Source of the DNA: a virus
Reading direction: 5' to 3' (one strand)
Length of the DNA: 32,465 bases
Virus record (IMG/VR): IMGVR_UViG_3300001589_000079
Location: 1-32,465 of that record
Shown: positions 9,236 to 15,554 of the stretch, one piece after another
How the letters are laid out: each line of letters starts with the position of its first letter
Numbering within the stretch: the stretch's first letter is position 1
Translations under genes and position numbers: made by a program
The notes under the pieces: model-generated
Databases searched by the model: none
What the model saw: only the letters and a program-made list of their open reading frames with translations
What the model was told of the DNA's origin: nothing

Positions 9236-9471
9236 ACTAAATTAATCACTATGCCTATAATAATACTAACCAAAGATGTAAATGTTAGACCAACAATAGC
9301 AATTATCCAACTCTCAAGTTTGTTTAATCTATCCTTTGTTACTTCCTTAAATTCACGTAATTCTGCTGTAATGCTTTCTATTCTAAGCATGTCGGCAATA
9401 ATATGCGCCTCTATATTTCCACTTGCTACATATGGCTTAATATCTTTTTCTGGGTCTGTTTTTTTAGGCAT
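9232..9471 (-). CDS. Small coiled-coil/transmembrane protein (XhlA-like, holin candidate)
   Basis: The protein has 79 residues: a polar N-terminus (1-20), a charged amphipathic helix (about 28-52, heptad-like, ending DRLNKLESW) and one strongly hydrophobic segment (about 54-78) reaching the C-terminus. This helix-then-single-transmembrane layout is that of XhlA-type holin-associated proteins and of some phage lysis or inner-membrane proteins. The start is ATG with an upstream AAGAGAT ribosome site. It sits in the late block between a virion-type gene and the basic-protein gene. No endolysin is seen next to it, so a holin role is only a possibility; a membrane anchor for a virion or assembly factor is the alternative. 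Confidence 0.75.
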   Translation of the reverse strand: MPKKTDPEKDIKPYVASGNIEAHIIADMLRIESITAELREFKEVTKDRLNKLESWIIAIVGLTFTSLVSIIIGIVINLV

Positions 9472-9481
9472 TGTTTATCTC

Positions 9482-9886
9482 TTATAATAAATCTTGTTTA
9501 GTGAATTCCATATTAATGGAACTCTTAGTATCAATTACTCCTGCATTTAATACTATTCCGTTTAGTTCATCTGTTAAAGTTGTTATAGTATGCACTCCTT
9601 CTCTTTCGAAAGCAAATTTATAAATCCAACCTGCTCCTGTAAGTGACGGTGCACCATAATTTTCTAAAACAAATGCCCCAGAACCGCTAAGTTCTACGGG
9701 CTCATTCATCACAACAGGCATTGCTCTTAAGCCTATACATTGAACAACACTTTCAAAATCTTTTTGACTGCTGTCGCCGTAATCGCCTGTTTGTGTAATG
9801 TCTAACGTTGTAAACAATGAATAAAATTCTATGTTGCCCGAAACAACCTCGGAACTCCCCATTGCACCACTTCTTGTTAAACTCAT
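9482..9886 (-). CDS. Late virion-type protein, 134 aa, function unknown
   Basis: This soluble, beta-rich protein has many Gly, Ser, Thr and Val residues and no charged clusters, a composition typical of small phage structural or decoration proteins. It starts at ATG 9884-9886 after a good AGGAGA ribosome site. A late-promoter octamer lies at 9909-9916 and the terminator of the upstream gene just beyond it, so this gene opens a new transcription unit. That unit probably reads on through the coiled-coil, basic and giant genes. No domain is recognised. The assignment as a virion protein rests on late promoter and neighbours. Confidence 0.8.
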   Translation of the reverse strand: MSLTRSGAMGSSEVVSGNIEFYSLFTTLDITQTGDYGDSSQKDFESVVQCIGLRAMPVVMNEPVELSGSGAFVLENYGAPSLTGAGWIYKFAFEREGVHTITTLTDELNGIVLNAGVIDTKSSINMEFTKQDLL

Positions 9887-9908
9887 CTGTGTCTCCTGTA
9901 TATTACAC

Positions 9909-9916
9909 TATTTATC
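9909..9916 (-). promoter_or_regulatory. Late promoter octamer GATAAATA
   Basis: The minus-strand GATAAATA lies 23 bases upstream of the ATG at 9886. It matches the T4-type late promoter (TATAAATA, with cyanophage variants NATAAATA) read by sigma factor gp55 with gp33 and the clamp. It has no -35 box, as expected for this class. Confidence 0.7.
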
Positions 9917-9937
9917 ACAAGTTGTCGACCATGGGGC

Positions 9938-9968
9938 CAAAAAAAAGCACACCTTGGTGTGCTTTTTA
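9938..9968 (-). terminator. Strong rho-independent terminator
   Basis: A perfect 12-bp inverted repeat (9942-9953 with 9956-9967; core GCACACC/GGTGTGC) has a 2-base centre and an A-run at 9939-9946, which reads as a T-run on the minus strand. It lies 16 bases after the stop of the 89-residue gene. Because both arms end in A/T runs it could work in both directions. Confidence 0.9.
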
Positions 9969-9983
9969 AATAAGTTATTAAAC

Positions 9984-10253
9984 TTAGAATGTTACGTCAG
10001 CAATAACGTGTGCTGTAATATCACCGTTTGCTAGGTTGTCTGCACCTTCTACAATCATTTTAACTGTGTCTGAAGTTCCTGCTGTGAAACTACCTACTTT
10101 TAAAATTGAAAGGTTTAAACTTTGTACTGTGCTAACTAGTGATGTTAATTGAGTTGCTGAGATGTTACCTGATTGTTGTTGAAAACTTTTTAGGAATACG
10201 TCTTTACCAATAAACTCGCCTGATGCCGCCGCTCTTCTATCTACCTGTGCCAT
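9984..10253 (-). CDS. Small late protein, 89 aa, own promoter and terminator
   Basis: This small protein is rich in Ser, Ala, Thr and Val, with no membrane segment and no recognised domain. It starts at ATG 10251-10253 behind a very strong ribosome site (AAAAGGAGATTAAAATG). That leader is shared base for base with the next gene to the right. It has its own late promoter (10317-10324) and its own terminator (9938-9968), so it is a monocistronic, probably highly expressed unit. That suggests an abundant virion component such as a decoration or tail protein, by inference only. Confidence 0.82.
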   Translation of the reverse strand: MAQVDRRAAASGEFIGKDVFLKSFQQQSGNISATQLTSLVSTVQSLNLSILKVGSFTAGTSDTVKMIVEGADNLANGDITAHVIADVTF

Positions 10254-10267
10254 TTTAATCTCCTTTT
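10246..10267 (-). promoter_or_regulatory. Duplicated strong ribosome-binding leader, copy 1
   Basis: Twenty-two bases around the start of the 89-residue gene are identical to those at 10716-10737 around the start of the 114-residue gene. They comprise a run of A, the Shine-Dalgarno GGAGA, ATTAAA, the ATG and the first codons. The flanking sequences differ, so the leader itself seems to be the conserved or copied unit. Confidence 0.75.
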
Positions 10268-10316
10268 AGCATATTAATTTCTTCACCTAAGTGTCTAATA
10301 ATGCTGTTGTTAATAA

Positions 10317-10324
10317 TATTTATC
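10317..10324 (-). promoter_or_regulatory. Late promoter octamer GATAAATA
   Basis: The minus-strand GATAAATA lies 63 bases upstream of the 89-residue gene and just downstream of the terminator of the 114-residue gene. This gives a compact terminator-promoter-leader module. Confidence 0.7.
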
Positions 10325-10332
10325 TAAATACC

Positions 10333-10366
10333 CAAAAAAAATGGCAGTTAAAACCGCCATTTTTCT
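10333..10366 (-). terminator. Rho-independent terminator
   Basis: The stem ATGGC/GCCAT (10341-10345 with 10356-10360) is extended by A/T pairs on the outside and by GTT/AAC inside. It is followed on the minus strand by a T-run from the A-run at 10334-10341. It sits 12 bases after the stop of the 114-residue gene. Confidence 0.85.
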
Positions 10367-10378
10367 TTATAAATTTAA

Positions 10379-10723
10379 TTATGCTACTGTTAAACTAGTT
10401 CCTGCTGTAACTGTTGTGCCTGAAAAGTTATAACTATTTACATCGTCAGTTCCAATTGCTCTTAGATGCTTCTGTAAAGATGCCGCATCAAATTGACTGC
10501 TATCAACAACTGCGTGGATTTTACCACTGTTGTCATCAGTAACTTCGTATGCTAGAGGTTGAATCATTTGTAATGCTCTCTCAACTGCTTCTCTTGTTGC
10601 ATCATCTTCTGTTCTAAGGTCTGCACCAGTATCAACTAAGATACATGCTACACTATGTTTTTGGATAAGTGTACCGGTTGTAAAGTCACCAACACCTGCT
10701 CCATTTCCTTTTGATTGTGCCAT
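10379..10723 (-). CDS. Small late protein, 114 aa, own promoter and terminator
   Basis: This soluble protein has 114 residues: a Gly-rich N-terminus, a mixed alpha/beta middle (the stretch ACILVDTGADLRTED, then a helix with repeated Glu/Ala) and a Thr/Ser-rich end typical of virion beta structure. No domain is recognised. It starts at ATG 10721-10723 with the same AAAAGGAGATTAAAATG leader as the 89-residue gene; the first three codons also agree (Met-Ala-Gln). It has its own late promoter (10767-10774) and terminator (10333-10366). The layout points to an abundant late protein. The two proteins are not clearly paralogous beyond the first residues. Confidence 0.82.
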   Translation of the reverse strand: MAQSKGNGAGVGDFTTGTLIQKHSVACILVDTGADLRTEDDATREAVERALQMIQPLAYEVTDDNSGKIHAVVDSSQFDAASLQKHLRAIGTDDVNSYNFSGTTVTAGTSLTVA

Positions 10724-10737
10724 TTTAATCTCCTTTT
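10716..10737 (-). promoter_or_regulatory. Duplicated strong ribosome-binding leader, copy 2
   Basis: This is the second copy of the 22-base leader described at 10246-10267, here at the start of the 114-residue gene. The purine-rich GGAGA lies about 6 bases before the ATG. Confidence 0.75.
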
Positions 10738-10766
10738 TTGTGTTCGTTAAAACACTCTATTACATT

Positions 10767-10774
10767 TATTTATC
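10767..10774 (-). promoter_or_regulatory. Late promoter octamer GATAAATA
   Basis: The minus-strand GATAAATA lies 43 bases upstream of the ATG of the 114-residue gene, in the 85-base gap after the 213-residue gene. No other signal is visible in that gap. Confidence 0.7.
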
Positions 10775-10808
10775 AAATATAGGAAAAAATTAGAACGGTT
10801 TATTGAAC

Positions 10809-11450
10809 TTATCTTAATGAAAGTTTAGATTTACTGCTTACACCTGTTTTTGGTGTAAATATTTTTCTACCTAAATTGGCGCCTTTAGATATAGCATCGT
10901 CAGTACCAGTTGCACCCAGAGGGTTTGAAACAAAAGCCAACGGATCATCTAAAATATCTTTTGCTTTTTGCAGTCCTGCACCAGGCCCTGGAATACCACC
11001 TGTATACTGATTGCCTCTAAAGTTTGAACTATATTTAGGATCAGCAATCAAGTTACCTGTTTTAGGATCTCTTATAAATGCATCACTTGGAACTTCTTGA
11101 CTTTTCTTTCTCTCTTTGTCTCTTACTCTTTCAGCCTCACCACCAATTTTCTTTTTAGAATTTTTATTTTGTTGTGACTTAGCATCAATTGTTCGAGCGA
11201 TTGCTTTATCTATTTCTGCTTTATGTTGTTTGCTTACCTCTGCTGAGTTCGAAGGTTCATTTGTACCTGTACGACTTTGTGATGCTTTAGAAAAGGCGGC
11301 ATCATAATCTAATTGTCCAGCATGAATATTTCTATATGTATTTACTGCTAGAGAAATATCTTGCCCAGATCTAACTAAGTCTGCAACTTTATTTGAGTCA
11401 GTTTTTACTGAGTCTGCTGTAACTTCTGTTATAAAATCGTTTATTTTCAT
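10809..11450 (-). CDS. Late protein, 213 aa, putative internal head protein
   Basis: This 213-residue protein is polar and probably largely disordered, rich in Lys, Asp, Ser and Asn, with a strongly charged stretch at about 85-120. The C-terminal part is Gly/Pro-rich and ends in a basic tail. No domain is recognised. The N-terminus MKINDFITEVTADS is the closest match in the window to T4 capsid-targeting peptides (MKTYQEFIAEA): a nine-residue leader then the I-T-E cleavage-type site. The ATG overlaps the upstream stop by 4 bases (ATGA). A GATAAATA octamer at 11514-11521 could add a promoter. A role as internal, cleaved head protein is inferred. Confidence 0.8.
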   Translation of the reverse strand: MKINDFITEVTADSVKTDSNKVADLVRSGQDISLAVNTYRNIHAGQLDYDAAFSKASQSRTGTNEPSNSAEVSKQHKAEIDKAIARTIDAKSQQNKNSKKKIGGEAERVRDKERKKSQEVPSDAFIRDPKTGNLIADPKYSSNFRGNQYTGGIPGPGAGLQKAKDILDDPLAFVSNPLGATGTDDAISKGANLGRKIFTPKTGVSSKSKLSLR

Positions 11451-12247
11451 TGCTTATTACGTCCACCTGCCCAGTAACCTGCTATTGCACCGATTCCTGT
11501 TCCTGCTTTCTTATATTTATCAACATTGGCTCCTGTCTTCTGTGCAATTTTCTTTCCTAGATATCTTCCTGCTACTGCACCTGCGGCCGCTGTTGCTACT
11601 TTTCTTGTTAAACTTGTTCTTGGTTCTTTATAATCTGATGAAACTCTTAGTCCACGGTCTTTGATCATACTAGTCATAGGTGTTACTAGTTCACTTCCTC
11701 TGCCCAAACGTCTTATTTCTTGAGAAAGTTTTGCTACTGCTAATTGTTTTGCGTTGTATCTTAATTTACCCCAACTTAAAACCATTCGCCTATAACTTTT
11801 GTATCTGGAATCTGTTATTTTAAGTTGATTTTCTAATCGCATAAAAAATGATAGTGCCTCATTATTTTTATCTGCACGTCTGCCCATTTTGGATATAAAG
11901 GCGTGGAACTGTCTTTCGTTAAATCTTAATTTGTCTAAGAACTCTCTGCTTTGTCTATTATTCTTAAACGAAATATATCTGTTATCTGGATTCTTAGTTG
12001 CGTATGCTAACATGTAAATGTCAGTGCCATGTGTTCGCATCAAAGAAAAATACCCATACTGTGATGTTTGCTTTGCGTATGCAACTGCATATTTTTCACT
12101 GCTGTCGTCTTGTAACATCATGTATAAAGATAATGTATGTAGATATAAAAGGTTTGCTATGTCGCGACCTGTTAGATTTTTAAAGCCATTGGTTGTTCTA
12201 TACAACCTTGCTTCTGATATTTCTTGATTTACTAATGTTAAATCCAT
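11447..12247 (-). CDS. Late protein with C-terminal glycine zipper, 266 aa
   Basis: I place the start at ATG 12245-12247, directly after the upstream stop, with GGAAAG as ribosome site. An upstream in-frame TTG at 12272-12274 would add 9 residues and overlap the neighbour. The N-terminus reads MDLTLVNQEISEARLY. The first 180 residues are helical and rich in Arg/Lys/Tyr, without a known domain. Residues about 210-262 contain two Gly/Ala-spaced hydrophobic stretches (TAAAGAVAGRYLG and GTGIGAIAGYWAGG). These are typical glycine-zipper segments able to pack in membranes. It is followed by the 213-residue gene with an ATGA overlap. A role in membrane passage of DNA or cargo is conceivable but not shown. 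Confidence 0.78.
   Translation of the reverse strand: MDLTLVNQEISEARLYRTTNGFKNLTGRDIANLLYLHTLSLYMMLQDDSSEKYAVAYAKQTSQYGYFSLMRTHGTDIYMLAYATKNPDNRYISFKNNRQSREFLDKLRFNERQFHAFISKMGRRADKNNEALSFFMRLENQLKITDSRYKSYRRMVLSWGKLRYNAKQLAVAKLSQEIRRLGRGSELVTPMTSMIKDRGLRVSSDYKEPRTSLTRKVATAAAGAVAGRYLGKKIAQKTGANVDKYKKAGTGIGAIAGYWAGGRNKQ
11514..11521 (-). promoter_or_regulatory. Possible internal late promoter octamer (GATAAATA)
   Basis: The minus-strand GATAAATA lies inside the end of the glycine-zipper gene, 63 bases upstream of the 213-residue gene. This is the same distance as at the 89-residue gene. The spacing is suggestive, but the motif also fits the coding sequence and may be chance. Confidence 0.4.
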
Positions 12248-12248
12248 T

Positions 12249-13505
12249 TTACTTTCCAGGTGCTCCTGTGCCAAAGTTAAGTCTGCTAAACTCTAGTCTG
12301 TCTACTAACTTAATTGCGTTTCCTACTTTGTCTACTGCAACAAATCCTTCTTCGCCTGTTACTTCATACCCATTTTCTGTTTCTTTAAATGTTGGTATTT
12401 GACTTATCTGCTCTAACTTTTTAATAATTCTAATTTTTGCTTCTATAATTTTTAAATACAAATCGTATACAGCAACAATTTGTTCTAGATTTTCTTTAAT
12501 GAACTGTACCCCTTGAACTAATTTATTATTTGCTTCGTCTTGTTTCTTTGCTGTTTTGTAACCATCTATTTTCTTTTGCATAAAGTCAGTATACTTTTTT
12601 ACAAAGCCTTGTGCAAATTTAGTTGGCTGATCAAATGCTCCTGCTCTGATGTTATTGTTTACATGTGCTTTTAATTGTTGTAAGAAGTCTTTTCCTATTA
12701 AATCATTACCTTGTTCTAACCATCTAAATGTATTACTATCTATTTTTTGTAAATAACTGTTAGCATCACTTACAGCACTCATTACATTGTCATTTTCTTC
12801 TTGTGTTAATGTAACTGTTCCACTTAAATCTTTTATAATTGCATCTCTATGCCACACATTAGGAGTTTCTCCTAATCCACTGCTATCAAATCCAAAAGTT
12901 GCAGTTGTGTCTGCTAATGTAGGTCCACCTGCATACTCTGTATGCCAAACAATACCTATTTCTGCATTTGTAATTTTAGATGCTAGTTCTGAATCAGTAG
13001 GTACTGCATAAACAATAGTATTAGGTTTGAATGCAATTACTTTTTCTCCGTTAAGGGACATTGTTTGTAAATCTTCTTTTGTATACAGCATGTCGCCTTG
13101 TGCAACTGTATTCCAATTGAGTCCTTTTAAATATTTTAATGCTACTTTTAATTTTTTCTGTAGTCCTTCTGCAGGATGATTTTCTACAATGTCTCTATCT
13201 GTAAAATTAATCTTTGGGTTTCTTGCAAAAACTCCTTTAGTGCCTACAAAGAATTTACCTGTTTCAGGATCTCTGCCTGCTATAATTGCCGGGGCTCCAT
13301 CCCACTTTGTTGTCATACTAACAGGTGCATCTGCATTGCCTTCTAGCATTTGATGTAAACTATACAAATAATCGACTGCTTCCTTGGCACCTTCTATCCC
13401 TTTATTAAAAATATGATCTTCTAGATGTTCTAAATGGGTATTCTTGCCTTCTGCTTCGCATATAATAGATGTGATTGAGGCTTTAACTACCTCATTTATT
13501 CTCAT
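12249..13505 (-). CDS. Ligase-like covalent nucleotidyltransferase domain protein, 418 aa
   Basis: The protein carries the order of motifs expected for the ATP-dependent DNA/RNA ligase and capping-enzyme superfamily: TKWDGAPAI (66-74, with Lys67 of K-x-D-G as candidate nucleotidylated lysine), GTKGVF (88-93), QGDMLY (136-141, motif III-like), VIAFKPNTIVYAVP (156-169, IIIa-like) and EIGIVWHTEY (182-191, IV-like). The C-terminal half is helical and Lys/Gln-rich, without a clear OB fold. From memory, relatives are widespread in T4-like marine phages as a hypothetical family. The start MRINEVVKAS fits the late N-terminal pattern, with I-C-E at about 15-17 as a possible cleavage site. It overlaps the upstream gene by ATGA. 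Nucleic-acid joining or end repair after injection is an inference. Confidence 0.8.
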   Translation of the reverse strand: MRINEVVKASITSIICEAEGKNTHLEHLEDHIFNKGIEGAKEAVDYLYSLHQMLEGNADAPVSMTTKWDGAPAIIAGRDPETGKFFVGTKGVFARNPKINFTDRDIVENHPAEGLQKKLKVALKYLKGLNWNTVAQGDMLYTKEDLQTMSLNGEKVIAFKPNTIVYAVPTDSELASKITNAEIGIVWHTEYAGGPTLADTTATFGFDSSGLGETPNVWHRDAIIKDLSGTVTLTQEENDNVMSAVSDANSYLQKIDSNTFRWLEQGNDLIGKDFLQQLKAHVNNNIRAGAFDQPTKFAQGFVKKYTDFMQKKIDGYKTAKKQDEANNKLVQGVQFIKENLEQIVAVYDLYLKIIEAKIRIIKKLEQISQIPTFKETENGYEVTGEEGFVAVDKVGNAIKLVDRLEFSRLNFGTGAPGK

Positions 13506-15256
13506 GATTCAATCCTATGCCTACCTAAAACATAATCATTAGGTCCGGGGTTTGGATTGTCTGCTGTTTTAAGAGACTTTACCATAATAAAACCTTTTCC
13601 GTAAGCAGGAGCAGGGCCTAATACTTTTGCATCAATCTTTTTGCCTTTTGATGTTGGATGATTAGATGTAAATCTCACAGTAGAGCCTACTGCTATCTCA
13701 GATGCTACTTTTTGTAACCATTCTGCAAAAGGTGGAAAAGGAATATCTGGGTGTTCCTTTGTGCTTATTTTTAGTGCTTTGCTATACTCAACTTTATTAT
13801 TTAAATTGCCTTTGAAACTATCTGCACGTTGATCATTTGCTTGTTGTTGTGCTTTATTTGGTCTTAATGCTCTATCACCTGGAGTTTTATCATCAAATTT
13901 TGGATTATAGTATCTGTAATTTCTATCTCTAGGTAAAGTAACACCTGCCATTTCTTTCCATTTTCTGAATTCTGGAAATACTCCTTTATTTAAATTTACT
14001 TCTGCTCCTTTCACCATCTGTTGCATTATAGGCATGCCGGCCAACTTCCACTGAGACTTTGCTGTTTCATGATCTTTTTTAGATAATTTAGCATTAGCAA
14101 CTGCTTTTTGGTTATACTCTGGAACTGCTTTAGCAAGATATCTATATGCAGGATATAATTGCCCTTGTTGAAGTATGTCTTGTAATAATATAAAAGAATC
14201 TTTAGAAGTAATACCAGGCAAACGTTGTGAACCTTGGTCTATTAAACGATTAATCTCTTGCATTGCTTCTGCGGCTATACGTTGTGCTTCTTCTTCTTTT
14301 GCCGACATTTGTTCTTCAGGTTCAGGCTCTTCACCTGGCATAGGCGGTGGCATCGGACTGTTTATTCTAGGTTCAGGTAGTATATCTTCATCATCTATGT
14401 CCCGGTAGTTGAGTGGTGCTTCAGTTACATCAACTGATTCTTGAGGATTTTTATTAGGACGGTCTGGATTATCTATACTGCCCATTGCTGGACCCATTTT
14501 AACCTTGGCGTCTTGGGCAACTTTTACAAATTTCTTTATGTAATCAAATAGTATTGGGCCTAATCCTAGACTAACTTCTTTATCTAATAAGTCTTTAATT
14601 GTTGTATTTAAAGTAAGTTCTTTAGTTGGATTAGCATTACCAAACATTCCTAATTTATCTGCAACATTCATTCCACCTGAAACAAAAAGTTTCTTGAACA
14701 TAGAGTTATTAGGATCTGCTCTAGTAGATTTAGCAAAACCACCAGTCTTACCAGTCATGTATCTGTCTAACTTTCCGCCTTTACCTAACGTTTTTGTTGC
14801 CTTGGCGTCTAATGATTTAGTTGTGCCGCCAATGCCTACTCCTAACTGATTCCATAATGCTCTAAGGGTTAAGCCTGTAATAGGTTTGCCTGCTAGGCTT
14901 TCTTCTCCAGGCGGAAAATCTTTAATTAGCCAACCATTTGATTTTAAGTCATATTCTGCTGTTCCATCGTTTGCATTTTTACCATTGAGATTAAGGATAG
15001 CCGCATTTGCTCTAATTCTTTCATTGCCACTGCCGTCGCCTAACTTAGGGAACTTGTCTTTTCCTATAACAACAAGTTTGTTTCTTATGGCTCTATTAAT
15101 TTTATAATAAGGATGGTCATCGGGTATTGCAACCGATTTATTATTTGTATCTATATAGTAGTATCTGTAGCCAACGGTATTATTTTCATCAGAAATACGT
15201 TCTATCTCATATGATTGGCCTCTGGGATTCTCAGTTAAGAAACTATTAATCTTCAC
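13502..15256 (-). CDS. Late protein, 584 aa, putative internal head protein
   Basis: It starts with GTG at 15254-15256 behind GGAGAC and overlaps the upstream gene by 11 bases. The N-terminus (M)KINSFLTENPRG resembles T4 capsid-targeting peptides, with L-T-E as the cleavage-type site. Residues 1-290 are a mixed, soluble region with repeated Gly/Lys/Asn. About 295-325 is a Pro/Glu/Met linker, followed by a helical Glu/Ala/Gln segment (about 325-350). The last 70 residues (VGSTVRFTSN... to VKSLKT) look like a small beta-barrel (SH3-like) domain. No catalytic motif is recognised. It precedes the ligase-like gene in the late operon. I do not know its function. Confidence 0.8.
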   Translation of the reverse strand: MKINSFLTENPRGQSYEIERISDENNTVGYRYYYIDTNNKSVAIPDDHPYYKINRAIRNKLVVIGKDKFPKLGDGSGNERIRANAAILNLNGKNANDGTAEYDLKSNGWLIKDFPPGEESLAGKPITGLTLRALWNQLGVGIGGTTKSLDAKATKTLGKGGKLDRYMTGKTGGFAKSTRADPNNSMFKKLFVSGGMNVADKLGMFGNANPTKELTLNTTIKDLLDKEVSLGLGPILFDYIKKFVKVAQDAKVKMGPAMGSIDNPDRPNKNPQESVDVTEAPLNYRDIDDEDILPEPRINSPMPPPMPGEEPEPEEQMSAKEEEAQRIAAEAMQEINRLIDQGSQRLPGITSKDSFILLQDILQQGQLYPAYRYLAKAVPEYNQKAVANAKLSKKDHETAKSQWKLAGMPIMQQMVKGAEVNLNKGVFPEFRKWKEMAGVTLPRDRNYRYYNPKFDDKTPGDRALRPNKAQQQANDQRADSFKGNLNNKVEYSKALKISTKEHPDIPFPPFAEWLQKVASEIAVGSTVRFTSNHPTSKGKKIDAKVLGPAPAYGKGFIMVKSLKTADNPNPGPNDYVLGRHRIES

Positions 15257-15515
15257 CAGGGGTCTCCTTCAGGCTTTCTTTGATAATTTTTTTAATACCT
15301 CTTGAAAACTTTGAAGGGTCACGGTGTTTTATGCTGTTCACAAGCCTATTAGTTAAGTTCTTTGATTCTTCTGGTGTATAGTTTCTGTCAATTTGCTCTA
15401 ATAGATTAATAGCACTTGCTATTACATGTTCTGCACGATTTTCTACAACGTAATCCTTGCTCTTATCGACTGAAATCTTATTTAATTCTTCTAATATACT
15501 TCTATGTTTAGCCAC
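15246..15515 (-). CDS. Small conserved late protein, 89 aa
   Basis: The start is GTG at 15513-15515 with GGAG five bases upstream. The protein is helical and rich in Lys, Glu, Asn and Ile, with the N-terminus MAKHRSILEELNKIS. No known domain is visible. From memory, similar small proteins with this N-terminus are found in T4-like cyanophages as hypotheticals. It is the first gene of the leftward late operon and lies directly behind the late promoter at 15546-15553. It overlaps the next gene by 11 bases. Confidence 0.82.
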   Translation of the reverse strand: MAKHRSILEELNKISVDKSKDYVVENRAEHVIASAINLLEQIDRNYTPEESKNLTNRLVNSIKHRDPSKFSRGIKKIIKESLKETPGED

Positions 15516-15545
15516 AATCTCTCCAGCGGTATTATGCTTTACTAC

Positions 15546-15553
15546 TATTTATC
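15546..15553 (-). promoter_or_regulatory. Late promoter octamer GATAAATA
   Basis: The minus-strand GATAAATA lies in the 39-base gap between the gp41 helicase stop (15555) and the 89-residue gene, 31 bases before its GTG. It marks the switch from the replication operon to the late block. Confidence 0.75.
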
Positions 15554-15554
15554 A

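Noticed and set aside
9251-9487. Plus-strand open frame with hydrophobic stretches
   Set aside because: It is the mirror of the coiled-coil/transmembrane gene; the minus-strand gene has a ribosome site and fits the operon overlap.
9887-10808. Small RNA gene or attachment site in the late intergenic gaps
   Set aside because: The gaps (about 85-125 bases) are fully explained by terminators, late promoters and leaders; no extra structure or repeat was seen.
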